Of a stretch of DNA of 64,000 nucleotides, positions 54,076-64,000 are shown in pieces. The notes below the pieces were generated by a model, which worked only from the letters and a program-made list of their open reading frames with translations, was not told where the DNA came from and did no database searches. The translations under genes were made by a program, and so were the position numbers. Origin of the DNA: Odontocerum albicorne. Taxonomy: Eukaryota > Arthropoda > Insecta > Trichoptera > Odontoceridae. Where the stretch lies: NCBI GenBank assembly GCA_949825065.1, contig OX463849.1:31732043-31796042 (forward strand), read 5' to 3'. Each line of letters starts with the position of its first letter. Position 1 is the first letter of the stretch.

Positions 54076-54455
54076 TCCGGTGTATGTAAAAAATATTAGA
54101 ATTTTATAAAAGTTTTGTAAACTAGATATATACTGGAATGTATAAAAAAGTTCGAAACGAATTCACTACTGTTATGAAATATATTTTGAATCATCACACC
54201 ATCTCTTGCAAAAGTCATTTCCTGTCGTTTGGATAACGAAATGATGTCAGATGGAATAAAATATAAAATTCTGATTTAACATCTTCTGAAACAAGTTATC
54301 ATCTAAAACCAATTTCATATTTTACGTAAAATAACATTCAATCCTTCATATACATCATATTTTACGAGACATTCAACCAGGCTTTGGAGCCATCTTCCGG
54401 GTGCAATTAGATGTACTCCATTCTGATCTATAATTTCTTTGTTTTCGACTCTGAA
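54076..54455. other. No recognised feature
   Basis: Nothing identified. Confidence 0.4.
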
Positions 54456-54578
54456 TTTTTTTTGTATTCACCCGCACTCTGAATTCTAACTGTATTTTGT
54501 AAAGATTATTATTGTCGACCAATAATAATCTTTACAAAATACAGTTAGAATTCAGAGTGCGGGTGAATACAAAAAAAA
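54456..54578. repeat. Perfect inverted repeat, 59-bp arms, 5-nt loop
   Basis: Left arm 54,456-54,514 and right arm 54,520-54,578 are exact reverse complements, including a T8 / A8 end. The loop is tcgac. I see no mismatch. Confidence 0.97.
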
Positions 54579-54834
54579 ACAATATGTTAAAAAATAGATA
54601 TAACTATTAAATCACCGTAACTCACATAATTTGCAGTGAAAAGTCAGAAGAAAAGTTCTATTGCACATAATAAGGCATAATAAGACCTGGACCTTGTGCC
54701 GTGTAACGATGGCGATGACCTCCTTCCGTTTATGAAAGCCGATAGACTGACGCAAGACCTCCAGCACATATCACAGCACTAAGCCCACATCCCCCTGCAA
54801 CATAGATATAATCCTTCGGTACCAGGTTTAGCTT

Positions 54835-55110
54835 CTTATGCAGATTAGCTAGGCAAGCCTGGTCGTGAGCCCTGGAGAGGTGGGGTGCTTTTGGTGGGGA
54901 GCTACTAGGTGGGGTGGAGCGATCAGGAGGATACCAGAATCTGACGACGCAATATAAAAAAAATTAACCCGTTGAATTGGTTCGTCACATACATATCTAG
55001 CTGATACGAGTGACATGACTTCGGGTCTATCTGTGGAATTAAGGGGGAAGTCACACAAACTCGAAATTCAAGACAACCACTCAAATACTTCCTCAAAGAC
55101 AAAATCAGCT
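54835..55110 (+). repeat. Dispersed repeat, family F (copy 3, diverged)
   Basis: gatcaggaggataccagaat, then ctgacgacgc, ttcgtcacatacatatctag, and caaccactcaaatacttcct / caaag follow the order of 37,405-37,575 (gatcgggaggacgctggaac ... caaatacttcctcaaag). The GC-rich start differs. Confidence 0.6.
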
Positions 55111-55270
55111 TCTCTCGCAAACTGTCCTCTTACTGCTTCATCTACCCAACAACACTTCGCTTGCCCTTTGCTTCCCCGTATCAAAAAGCGTTTTGGGAGC
55201 CTATGTTCGCCCATAAATATCACACGTCCGGTCCAACTCAATTTCGCCTCTACCACCATACCCTGTACAG
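55068..55270 (-). pseudogene. Endonuclease-RT C-terminal tail fragment
   Basis: The minus-strand frame 55,259-55,068 reads MVVEAKLSWTGRVIFMGEHR, then LPKRFLIRGSKGQAKCCWVD. The LxWxGHVxRMxxHRLPKRxL pattern is that of RTE/CR1-like ORF C-termini, as at 9913. It overlaps the end of the family F similarity. Confidence 0.5.
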
Positions 55271-56249
55271 GTTTACAGTTGGAGTGTTACAAGACCGAAA
55301 CATTTGCGACATGGTCACTGCGACTGCACACGTAGAAATTGAAGCTGCATCCATGAAGTTTGTTTTAAGTGAATAAGCCGTTACACACCAGTAAACAATC
55401 GGAGCACACCGACGTTTTGAATACCACTATGAATAAGGATGAAGCAAAAATAAAATTAATAAGTAAAGGTTTTAGGGTTGAAGGTAAATTTTTAGAAAGG
55501 GAGAGAAAATTAGGAATGGAGTCCCTTCTCCTTTATCCGGGCTTGGGATCGGCTCCGTCGTTCGATTAAAGACGTTCATCTAAGTATGGAGGCTAAAGTA
55601 ATTGAATTGTAATGTATGTGTATAGAGTTAGAATGAACTTTTGACATAGACTTTTCCAAGGTTCTCTTCAGGTTCAGCAACGATAGTTGTATTATCATTA
55701 TCGCAAATTATGCTAATATGAAGATGTATTAACAACGCCGATGCTGGTTTTAAGACTGGATGATAAAACGGAGGAACGAAGCCCAAGGTGATCTCCAAAA
55801 AAACCATCTAACCAATCTCAAATCAGAGAAAAATGCCTCAGGCAACGAGAACATACGTGATGGTGTTACATAAACAAATTATCAACCGAAGGGAAATTCA
55901 GTGAATGATATAAAAACATGTATTTCCGTGTACCGATTCAGTTTGGTTAAAATGATGCGATTTTATAGAATTTGCGGTTTCATAAATATAAAATTTAAAA
56001 ATTCAAGATATTCGATTGCCCACCCAAACTTTATTTGATTATATCATAAACTTTCCAATAGTTAAATCTTATTATTTAGTGGAGGCTAGAAGAAAACATG
56101 TAACGCCTATTTTTTTAATATTAAATGGAAAGTTCAACTCTGTGGTCTAATTCATTGGTAAGACGTCTATCTTCCGTATTCCCGTTTATACCATGATTAT
56201 TTAAAAAAGGATTCCAATAATGTTTGTACTTAAGGCATGTTTAAACATC
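55271..56249. other. Unassigned; SINE fragments at both ends
   Basis: A short family K piece (agtgaataagccgttacaca, cggagcacaccgacg) lies at 55,367-55,417. A SINE A head (ctgtggtctaattcattggt) lies at about 56,140. The frame 55,369-55,569 is unassigned. Confidence 0.4.
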
Positions 56250-56548
56250 TTTGTATTACACTTTTATTGTATACAGTACAATCTGGTGGGTTTATTGTCA
56301 CGTAGCAATCTCTTCTAACCAACCAGAAATATGTTAAAGTGGTCTTAAGTGAAAACCAGACTGGAAACTTTTTTGAAAAAATCTGAGTCCCTGTGGGATT
56401 TGAACCTGCAACCTCTGGGTTGGGAGAAAGGCGTCTTACCAACAAGCCACTAAGGTCATGTGATATTTCTGGATGGTTGGAAGAGATTTCCACATGGCAA
56501 TATACCATCTAGGTTGTACTGTTTTTAACGAAAGTGTTATAGAGTACT
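56250..56548. mobile_element. SINE A (minus, full) followed by SINE A tail (plus)
   Basis: 56,250-56,456 (minus): head with tagtggcttgttggtaagac, B-box region gcaggttcaaatcccacagg, full body and tail. 56,461-56,548 (plus): ttctggatggttggaagaga to gtaacgaaagtgttatagag-like tail. The two face in opposite directions. Confidence 0.8.
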
Positions 56549-56593
56549 AAAATCATGGCCATATTATAGCCCCAAATAGAATGATATTATATT

Positions 56594-56724
56594 TTGAGAG
56601 AAGAAAACGTAGAAAGTCGTAGAAGTTGGATCAGGTATATACTCGTAGATGTTAAAGAAGCGAAGGATGTGTATCGAGATAGGAAAATTTGGTGCTCTTT
56701 CATCTATGTCTACCCCGAAAAGTA
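56594..56724 (+). pseudogene. Family N 3' end, interrupted by SINE K
   Basis: aaaacgtagaaagtcgtaga, agcgaaggatgtgtatcgag and ataggaaaatttggtgctct end at accccgaaaagta. After the SINE the family end accccgacaggtaaatgac appears at 57,092. Confidence 0.75.
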
Positions 56725-57091
56725 TGGTATGTCCAGAGTTGCGCGTGGTAACGCACTGTACTTCCGTGTGAAAGGTCGCCGGTTCTAGTCCTGCGCTGTG
56801 CTACTCCCCTCGAATAACACAGGCATTTTTTCCGCCTTGTATTCGGGGGTATAAAGTTACCTGTGGCATCGATCATATACATTCTTTCAAAACAAAATAA
56901 AAAACATGCCGATGTGCTCCGATCGTCTCAATTCGATCGATCGTACAGTGGTGTGGCCGATGAGTTTGCTGGTGCGCAATGGCTACCTCACTTAAAGTTG
57001 AGAGAAAAGAAGCAAAGACTCCGCGACACAGCTTTGCTTTCCAACTGAAATGACGTTGGAATACTCGACTATGAGGTCCAGCAACGAACGA
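56725..57091 (+). mobile_element. tRNA-derived SINE, family K, full length, 13-bp duplication
   Basis: Head: gcgcgtggtaacgcactgta (A box) and gtcgccggttctagtcctgc (B box). The body runs to gaggtccagcaacgaacg. The flanks accccgaaaagta (56,712-56,724) and accccgacaggta (57,092-57,104) agree at 11 of 13 positions. Confidence 0.8.
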
Positions 57092-57104
57092 ACCCCGACA
57101 GGTA

Positions 57105-57394
57105 AATGACATGATGGTATGTACTCGTTCGTATGTACGTGTATCATATGTGCATGTTCTATAATGTGTTTAAAATTTCATTCGGAATCAAGTGTTTATA
57201 CGCGCAAATGGCGGGATTTTTTTATTTTTTTATTTTCTCAAAACAGGCTTAGCCCAATTACGTTGGAAAATACAAGAAGTGTTAACATTTAAAAAAAATA
57301 TATAAAATGAAAAATTATGTACGATATGTATATACATATACACAAAACATACACAAACAAACATATACCATACATATACATATATTCAAAGTCA
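57105..57394. repeat. Low-complexity A/T and (atac)n-like sequence
   Basis: 57,215-57,300 has T- and A-runs. 57,325-57,385 has atatacatataca / catacacaaac words. Confidence 0.7.
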
Positions 57395-57665
57395 CTTAAA
57401 TGCGTTGATGAGTGCTTTCTAACGCGCTCAATCTTAGAAGAAAATTTACTTTTGCTTTTGGGAATGTGATATGAAATATGTCAATATCCGAAGCAGGCCT
57501 CGTTCAAAAGAATTAAGGCTCTTCCAACAGGCATAGCAGCTGGAAGACCCGTTCTTGCGTATGTTATTGAGAACAGTTCTTGCCGGCGCAGTCTAGTGTA
57601 ATTGTTAGGAACATTTAACGCTAACCTTTGTAGTAATGCTGGACAGCTCCCAACTCCTCGAACGA
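57395..57665 (-). pseudogene. Jockey-type ORF2 C-terminal fragment (family I), best copy
   Basis: Minus strand from 57,650: SCPALLQRLALNVPNNYTRL, then RRQELFSITYARTGLPAAMP and VGRALILLNEACFGY, one stop, then residues toward SALESTHQR-like ends. This LFxxxxARTxLPxxxPVxRAxxLLN order is shared with 23,371-23,571 and 40,005. It is the end of a Jockey-like ORF2; no RT domain. Confidence 0.65.
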
Positions 57666-58261
57666 GCTTGTTGTTGTTGTATACGAGTATGTTTTGAAAC
57701 TCTCTGGATGTTTAAAGAGATCGCATCAGAAAAGTCGAGGTTGACGCTTTTAAATAAATTTATATAAGATTATTCACATAACACCGAAGAAATATATCTA
57801 CTCGTGTATCCACAACAGTGAAAACATATCATATGTTATTTCATTTTGAAATAGGCGAAGACGAAGATAGTCATTAAAGACATCGACATTACCAGTTATG
57901 AACGGTCTGCAAAGCATCTATAATGTTGGCACGTGAACGTCTCACGAATGTTACATATTCTACAATAATCAAAACACACAAAGGCCACATTAAGGCCACC
58001 GGAATTCGGGTTGAGGCAATTTGACCGACAAAAAAGCTGACGATTTTGTTTATTGCATGACATTATGGACTCATCAAGGCGCATAACGATCCGTCCAACA
58101 AATTTAACTGGACAGAATGGGATTGGCCACCATGGTTACAGAATACTACTTTGACTAGCACAAAACGGTTTTTAATGTAACATTATTAAGACTGCATAAC
58201 TGAGTAGGTAGGAATCAAATACACTGACACATGTTTTTTTTTAAATTTTATTCCACAACCA
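57666..58261. other. No recognised feature
   Basis: No motif seen; 57,900-58,130 is somewhat richer in GC. Confidence 0.35.
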
Positions 58262-58322
58262 CCCAGTTGTTATGGGGGACAAAATTAGTCCCCATTCACC
58301 GCGATCTACATTAGAAGATCGA
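58262..58322 (+). repeat. Dispersed repeat, family J
   Basis: gggggacaaaattagtcccc and ccgcgatctacattag. Related copies lie at 50,403 (minus) and 62,050 (plus). Confidence 0.55.
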
Positions 58323-59214
58323 AATCTTCTTTATTTTTTTAACGAAGAAGGAACTGCAGGGAGAGTGGCGACACATGTGAGCTGGAAAAGAATAGTAGTG
58401 AGGCGGACTTAAGGTCCGACATCACGGGATATGTAAAATGACTCGCAGTGCATTTAGTAATAGTAGTGTGACATAAGTCCTGGAGATCAAACAGCCCAAC
58501 AAGTTGCCAGTACTTTATTGTAGGTAGTATATATTTTACCGATTTAGATACTGCCAGGTTCGAGTATATATGTTTTAGTGCCCCATTGACTTATCATATA
58601 TAAAAAAAACACCACATTAATGGAGGAATTCCTATACATCATATCATTTTGTCGATTTCTTTGTCTCATTTGGTTCCTGTATACAGAATACGACTCATAA
58701 AGTAATCGGCGTATTAGTTGGCGCATTAAACCTCACTGACATTTAAAGAACACTCAAGAAGTCACAAAAAGTTAATATTTATTTTGATATGGTTATTTAA
58801 TAAAATTTACTGGAACTTTCATCGTGAATGATGGAAAATAAAGTTATTTGGAAATAAAAATTTACTTTTGGTTATTACGGTATTATAAATTTTCAGAAAT
58901 GTGGGAAATTTTGTAAACAAATATTTTTTTCGTCATTAGTAATAAATTAGACGGGCTTATATAACACTTATTTACCAAAGGTTTTGGCTTTCATTTTGCG
59001 AAACTCTGTTTAACTATGATAAACTAATTATTTATTCCATTAATTAGATTAATCCTTGCGACACGTGTTTTTACCTAATGTCGAGTATCTTTTCAGGCGG
59101 AGTGATCCCTGCTCGTTACGACAAATTAGATCCATCAGGTGTTATATTTTTTCGGAAGTACACGTGGTCTTCCGGTGAAATTGACGTGTTTTTAAAATCG
59201 ATTGAAAAATCTTA
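58323..59214. other. Mostly unassigned; family N scrap
   Basis: 58,548-58,596 (gttcgagtatatatgtttta, then gtgccccattgact) matches the family N segment at 38,765 and 48,810. The rest is AT-rich. Confidence 0.4.
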
Positions 59215-59475
59215 AATTTGTGTTAGTAATGTTACATGTTTCATTTACGATTTGCATTCCTTTTCCACCATCCCTAACTTTTCATCGATCAATGATATTT
59301 CAATGAATGAGATATAAATTAATAATAACATTTTTATTGTAATCATGAATTTTGTACAAATTACAAAAAAATGCAAGAATGTTAATTCCTGTATTTACTC
59401 TTGTCTGTTTGGTTGAATAATGTTACCATCTGACAATAATCCTTCCAGATTGTATAATAATATACAATAAAGTAT
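59215..59475 (+). mobile_element. Family D LINE-like 3' end (diverged)
   Basis: tgttacatgtttcatttacg, ttccaccatccctaactttt, ctcttgtctgtttggttgaa, atgttaccatctgacaataa and tccttccagattgta follow family D order. Confidence 0.55.
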
Positions 59476-59624
59476 TGATAAATGAAAGACAAAAATTTGT
59501 ACTCTTATTTGCTATTTTTTTTCGCTGGCAATGAATCTGAGGTGGTATGTGTGTGGAGTTAACTTTTTTTCTAACAATTTTTATATAACTGATTATTTAA
59601 TGGCATTTCATATTATAGTATATG

Positions 59625-59910
59625 TATTCAAGTGTGTATGCTAAAAACATCTGATATCCTCGCCCTCTTAATGGTGGAGGTGTGTCTTAGCTGGGAAGGT
59701 GTTGCGGGATGATCCCGGAGCTTTTGGTGGCTTCTCTCTTGAATATTTTTTTTTTCGATTGCCTTACTGATTTGATTGTATTAACTGTATTGTTTAATTT
59801 ACATGTACAAGGGTGTGTGCTGAAAAACATATGATGTCCTCGCAACTGAGATCGCCCTCTATTGGTGGGGTGTATTTCGATTGGAGACATGTTATGAGAT
59901 GGGCCTAGAC
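59625..59910. repeat. Two tandem copies of repeat P, about 176-bp period
   Basis: gtgtgtatgctaaaaacatc / gtgtgtgctgaaaaacatat and atcctcgccctcttaatggt / gtcctcgcaactgagatcgc, each followed by a ggtggggtgt.t type block. Related to 12,800 and 13,703. Confidence 0.65.
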
Positions 59911-60611
59911 ATTTTGATAGATTTTCTCTTAAATGTATTTTCTTTTCCATTATATTGAAATATATTTGTGATTTCTAGATATACGTACATACTATGTAGA
60001 AATCAATAAATCTATATTTATTTATTTTATTATTTATTGAAACCCAGATTTAAAGAAAAGAGTATTTGCCTTAAATTACCTGTTTTGATTTTATTGTTTG
60101 TCTGGTTTTCATAAACCATATATAATTCATGCAATTACTTGCCATGTTAATAAATAAAGATGTTTGAGATCATCAGGAATTGAACCTTAATTTGAATGGT
60201 AGAGAAATAGCGTTCAAAATTCCAGTGGGTCAAGAAGGTCGCTTTGTGGGAACCCTGGCCCTATGATAATCATGTTGCTCTCGGCCGTCCTTGAGACTCC
60301 GCATTTTTGAGTAATAACGAACTGGCTGTTCCAGTTTGCGATGCAGCAGTGAGTAACGGTTTCATCAATTATCACACGCCGCAGCCAGAGAGAACGAGCA
60401 TTTACCATATTTTGGCCACACGACGACGTCTGCTCTTCCAGCTCTAGCAGCGATGAAATATAGAAACAACAGTATTTTTATATGCCAACACGAATTTGTT
60501 ACCGTATACGATAAAAGTCATGAGATGACCTTCTCCTTTAAATGAGCTACATGTCTTATTAACGCTTGATAATACGAACAATTTTTTTGATAATAATCAT
60601 CACCGTGCTCG
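59911..60611. other. Mostly unassigned
   Basis: gaaacccagatttaaag at 60,040 is a SINE A scrap. 60,545-60,610 (ttattaacgcttgataatac ... tgataataatcatca) recurs at 63,515-63,570. Confidence 0.35.
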
Positions 60612-61168
60612 AATTATTTATTTATTTAACACCTAATTGTAAAACAGTCTGATGGACTTATTTCCATGCAACAAACATTTTCCTACCAACCATACAAAAG
60701 TGAATAAAGTAAGTAACATGATCGCAAAATAAATATTCAAATAATTGATTACCTGTACAAAATTCATCGACATTATATGTTACATCATAAAAATAAAAGT
60801 GAAATATCGTCAAACTTCAAATCAAAAGTTTTTTTCAATCACTTTTAAAACATACCAGTTCTTTTCCGCGTCCAATGAATGTCAGTAAAATAATGTGTTT
60901 CATTCCTGATTTTTCCTTTCCTCTCCACCATCCCTTCATTTTCTTTTGATTGATGATATCTCACTTTATATGAAAAAAGAATGTTCGGGAATTGTCCGTC
61001 TTTGTGGGGTTTTTGGGCATATGCTCACGTAAGTGTTTATGAATTTCGTGGGGATGGATAATCATTTGAATTATTTAAGCAACCATGTAACTTGCTTCAT
61101 TTACTTTTGTCTGGCAATAAGCCCGCCAGATTGTATTTGCAATAAAAGTGTTAAATAAATAAATAAAT
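60612..61168. mobile_element. Two family D 3' ends, inverted to each other
   Basis: 60,612-60,868 reads family D on the minus strand (plus begins ttatttatttatttaac). 60,878-61,168 reads it on the plus strand, from tgtcagtaaaataatgtgtt to tgttaaataaataaataaat. The two copies differ in internal deletions and divergence. Confidence 0.75.
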
Positions 61169-61174
61169 GTTGCG

Positions 61175-61460
61175 TGTCTCCTTTTTTCGTGGAACTTGTC
61201 CACTTATAGATCGATGGTTAAATTTTTGAAACTTAATCAGTTCAATCTTAAAAATTTTTTTTTGTTGGTTTTATTATATTGACTCATATAATTGCATAAT
61301 GGCTTGAATTTGGTCACACAAATCATCCTAGTTTGGTAGATACCTATTAAAAAAACATACCAATGATGGAGCGAGTCTAACACTAGTCGGTAACTGGTTC
61401 CAGAGTCTCAATGCATGGGCTGTCATAAAAATAAGAAGAGCGGTGAACAAGGAAAGCCTA
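61175..61460 (-). pseudogene. Family H retrotransposon C-terminus and 3' region
   Basis: The minus strand has LRLWNQLPTSVRLAPSL in one frame near 61,430-61,380, then the block shared with 19,935-20,130. It is the same family as 370-740 on the plus strand. Confidence 0.65.
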
Positions 61461-61499
61461 TAAAAATATCTATGTACTTGAGTGTAACGCAAGTTCATG

Positions 61500-61985
61500 C
61501 TTAATAAAACTGTCGTCTAGGGCTGAATAATATTAAAATATACTTAAATGATATTCCACAGTAGTATTTCAGTGTCAACTTTGATGGATGAAGTGAAACG
61601 TAGACGTGAAAAAACACTGAAATATACCAAATAAATGCTGTAGAGATTTGCGTACTGACAATGATACAAGTGGTAAAAATGTATGACAAAATACGGCATG
61701 AAGTGATTAGGGGTGTCGAGTAAGATGAGGAAGAGCACACTGAGATAGTTTAAGAATGAAGAAAGATTGATAAAACAAAAGTAAAGTGTAAATGTCAGTG
61801 AACAACTTGGTAGAGAGACTCCAAACAATGTATAGTTCGGTCAAGTGATTGATATATTGAAATAAGAAAAATTGTAGTTATGGGAGAAAGTGTATGGATA
61901 TAGAAGAGGCGAAGTATGTGTAGTGAGATAAGAAAGCTTGGTGCTCTATCCTATCTGCCTACTCCGACAGATAAATGATGTAATA
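61500..61985 (+). pseudogene. Non-LTR retrotransposon RT tail (family N)
   Basis: Plus strand: gtcaactttgatggatgaag, aatgctgtagagatttgcgt, gtatgacaaaatacggcatg (YDKIRHE), gagtaagatgaggaagagca, ttgataaaacaaaagtaaag, and the 3' end tgtgtagtgagataagaaag ... ctactccgacag. Stops and shifts are frequent. Confidence 0.65.
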
Positions 61986-62049
61986 GTATATATGTGTATA
62001 ATTCTCAGTTCTACAACTTGAAGCAATTCAGTTTCATTCAGTTCTATAC

Positions 62050-62110
62050 TACCAACAGCTACACTGTTGGAGGACAAAATAATGTCCCATCCAGCGTAAT
62101 CTACATATAC
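62050..62110 (+). repeat. Dispersed repeat, family J
   Basis: gttggaggacaaaataatgt, cccatccagcgtaatctaca. Confidence 0.5.
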
Positions 62111-63559
62111 TAGTAAATTGTTATTTATTTATTAAAGATGTTTTTTTTGTTTATTACGAGAGTGGAATCACTTACTGTCGAAAAAGAAAATGATCTGAGT
62201 GTGGAAAGAATATTAGTGAAGACGGGTCTTAGCTTCAACGTTATAGCATGACAAAAATGCAATGGAAATTCGGTGGTTTTCATTCGAGTCTCGAAAAAAA
62301 TATGAAAAATGTCTATAAATTATTGTGCCAGAATGCGAAACTCTGCGATCGCTTCTTCTTTTGGTGGACTCGTTTTGAATACTGTAACCAAGAAGGAAGA
62401 TTTTATTCTGCAATATCTAATTTAATATACTCGTATCTGATATTACACACATATTTTCGTATAAACTTTTCTAAGCCAGAAATATTTAACATTTTGTAAA
62501 ATTCTCCTGTAAGAATAATTTTGAATTACAATTCGGTAATATATGTATATACGATGTACATTTTGAAAAAATGAATACATACAGTGAAATTTTGTACGTT
62601 TTATAAACTTCAAATTACAGATTCCAATAACTTAGTGGTCTATGGTCTATTGATGGAAGTGATGAGTAGTAGAACCTTGTTAGATAGAAGGCAATTGATG
62701 ACCTCTCTGTATTTTTTGATATAGTTAGCTCGTATTTCAATAGTCCGGAAATAACTCAGCTTATCATGTTACACGTTCCTTGTAGGCCCACCTGGTAAAA
62801 TGGTTTGTTCCATAGTGAAGTGATTGCAACGCTTGTTTATTTCTTCAGAGCGATCGAGTATTGTTACCTATTTACGTGCTGTAGTATAGCAAATGTATAC
62901 AATGGCGAACAGCGGAGAAATCCGAAGACTTGATTAATGGGTGTTTATACTAAAGACTCTCCAACCAACAAATATGTTTGAGAATTACCATACGAATAAA
63001 TTAATAAGATAGACTTAACATATACACCATCAACAATAAAAGATTTACAGTTAATGCATCAAATAAGCAAATACTACAACACAAATGAGATGGCTCGAAT
63101 TGTAAATATGTATTTGAAACACTGAATATTATTTACCTTTCGGAATCTTTAGCAAAACACTTCAAAAATATATTAAAACATGTTATTCGAACTATCCAAA
63201 TCGTGGTAAAAAATACTGGTCAAGCAATATACTGGCAATTATCGTGGCATTTCAAGAAAAAGAAGAATCAACATAAACCGGTACCTACATCCCTGGCAAA
63301 GAACCTACTTGCGGAGAATCAATGTATGTACTACGCTACCTTCTCACTATCCACTAGACCAATGGTCACATTTCCTGTTGAAGAAACTTGCGAGGGTTGT
63401 TTCATTCCAGCAACGTTTATATTAGTTCAGATCTTCTGCATCAAGAGTCAAAATCATCACCATCAACCCCAAAGGCATGCGATAACTTTATTCGTTACAT
63501 AAGATACATGTATTTTTAACACTTGATAATACGGATAAGTTTTTTTTTAGTAATGATCA
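62111..63559. other. No recognised feature
   Basis: The longest frames (62,248-62,499 and 63,203-63,502, plus) show no family motif. The second is 99 codons and rich in His near its end. I would not call it a gene. Confidence 0.35.
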
Positions 63560-63845
63560 TCATTATAATCAGCCCTACAATGGACCCGGGATAAGTGTTG
63601 CCTACCTGCAGAATTCTATACCTATCTCTATATATCTCAGAAGAATCCCTCCTCCAAATTGGTTATGCCCAGTGTGCTGCAGTTCTCTGTCACACCATCC
63701 AACCATTTCTCTCTCTCTTTTTAGGCTCCATCGAATAGCCGAACAGAACTTTCTTGTCAGTGTAATGTATATGGTATTAGTGTCCAAACCAGCGTAGTCT
63801 AGATATTTAGAAAAATCCAGACAATTATGATTCTCTGTATTCAAA
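63560..63845 (-). pseudogene. Possible retrotransposon ORF tail
   Basis: The minus-strand frame 63,844-63,602 has AIRWSLKREREMVGWCDREL and, near its end, GGGILLRYIEIGIEFCR. Beyond the stop are residues like NTYPGSIVGLI. Basic 'KRxREKWxDxVxED' stretches and a final 'YPGxIVG' are common in RTE-like tails, but the match is weak. Confidence 0.3.
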
Positions 63846-64000
63846 GAAAATAGAAACTATGCTGGAAAAGACAATTTGTTATAAAATCTTTTTTATCGAA
63901 AACTACAATTAAATGGAAACAAAAAAATATTTTTTCTAGTTAGTCAAGTCAGTTATATACTCGTAGTGTATATTCAAATATAGTTATTTCTTTAGCGCCG

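Noticed and set aside
54456..54578. Bacterial-type terminator or attachment site
   Set aside because: The arms are far too long and perfect, the host context is eukaryotic and there is no flanking gene.
56727..56800. tRNA gene at the start of family K
   Set aside because: The head is shared by copies at 3,430, 18,720 and 41,250 and continues into the long SINE body.
60214..60408. mariner transposase fragment (RRVIIDETVTHCC resembles the first catalytic Asp block)
   Set aside because: Only a short resemblance. The rest of the frame does not follow the transposase and no TIR is near.

Overview
The window looks like nuclear DNA of an arthropod, most likely an insect. It is AT-rich (about one third GC by eye) and has no dense coding. 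It is packed with decayed animal-type transposable elements: a mariner of the irritans type, Jockey- and RTE-like non-LTR retrotransposons, Penelope-like elements, tRNA-derived SINEs and foldback MITEs. I found no intact host gene, no true tRNA or rRNA gene, no CRISPR array and no operon-like layout. The order of insect cannot be fixed from this sequence. Family letters (A, D, E, F, and so on) are provisional labels used only here.

Layout. 1-9 kb: SINE A, K and L copies, RT tails and a hairpin-bearing tandem repeat. 9-15 kb: several RT tails, a Jockey-like 3' fragment and a Penelope-like 3' end. 15.6-18.1 kb: a 259-bp MITE, two head-to-head RT fragments with a 62-bp minisatellite, and a 593-bp deleted Tc1/mariner-type element. 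19-24 kb: RT tails. 23,674-24,956: a complete but frameshifted irritans-type mariner with TIRs and a TA duplication. 25.5-31.5 kb: a GC-rich repeat with a G30 run, a higher-order satellite (27.8-28.6 kb) and a second copy of RT family G carrying a foldback insert. 32-41 kb: more RT family N, a Penelope GIY-YIG fragment and SINEs. 41,966-43,037: the clearest retrotransposon insertion, a 5'-truncated Jockey-like element with a 332-codon open frame and a 13-bp target duplication. 47.6-49.4 kb: a 415-bp foldback with a 15-bp duplication, then the best-preserved family N reverse transcriptase. 50-64 kb: family D LINE-like 3' ends, a perfect 59-bp-arm palindrome and further RT tails.

The elements can be partly ordered in time by nesting. 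A SINE and a family D fragment sit in family N copies. A Jockey element sits in family D. A Penelope-derived foldback sits in SINE A and in RT family G. A deleted mariner-type element sits in an RT tail. Two relationships look most informative. SINE A shares its 3' tail with family D, as expected for a SINE that borrows a LINE's machinery. The foldback elements are the terminal repeat of a Penelope-like element and carry a hammerhead-ribozyme-like core. All product names rest on motifs read by eye; no database search was possible.
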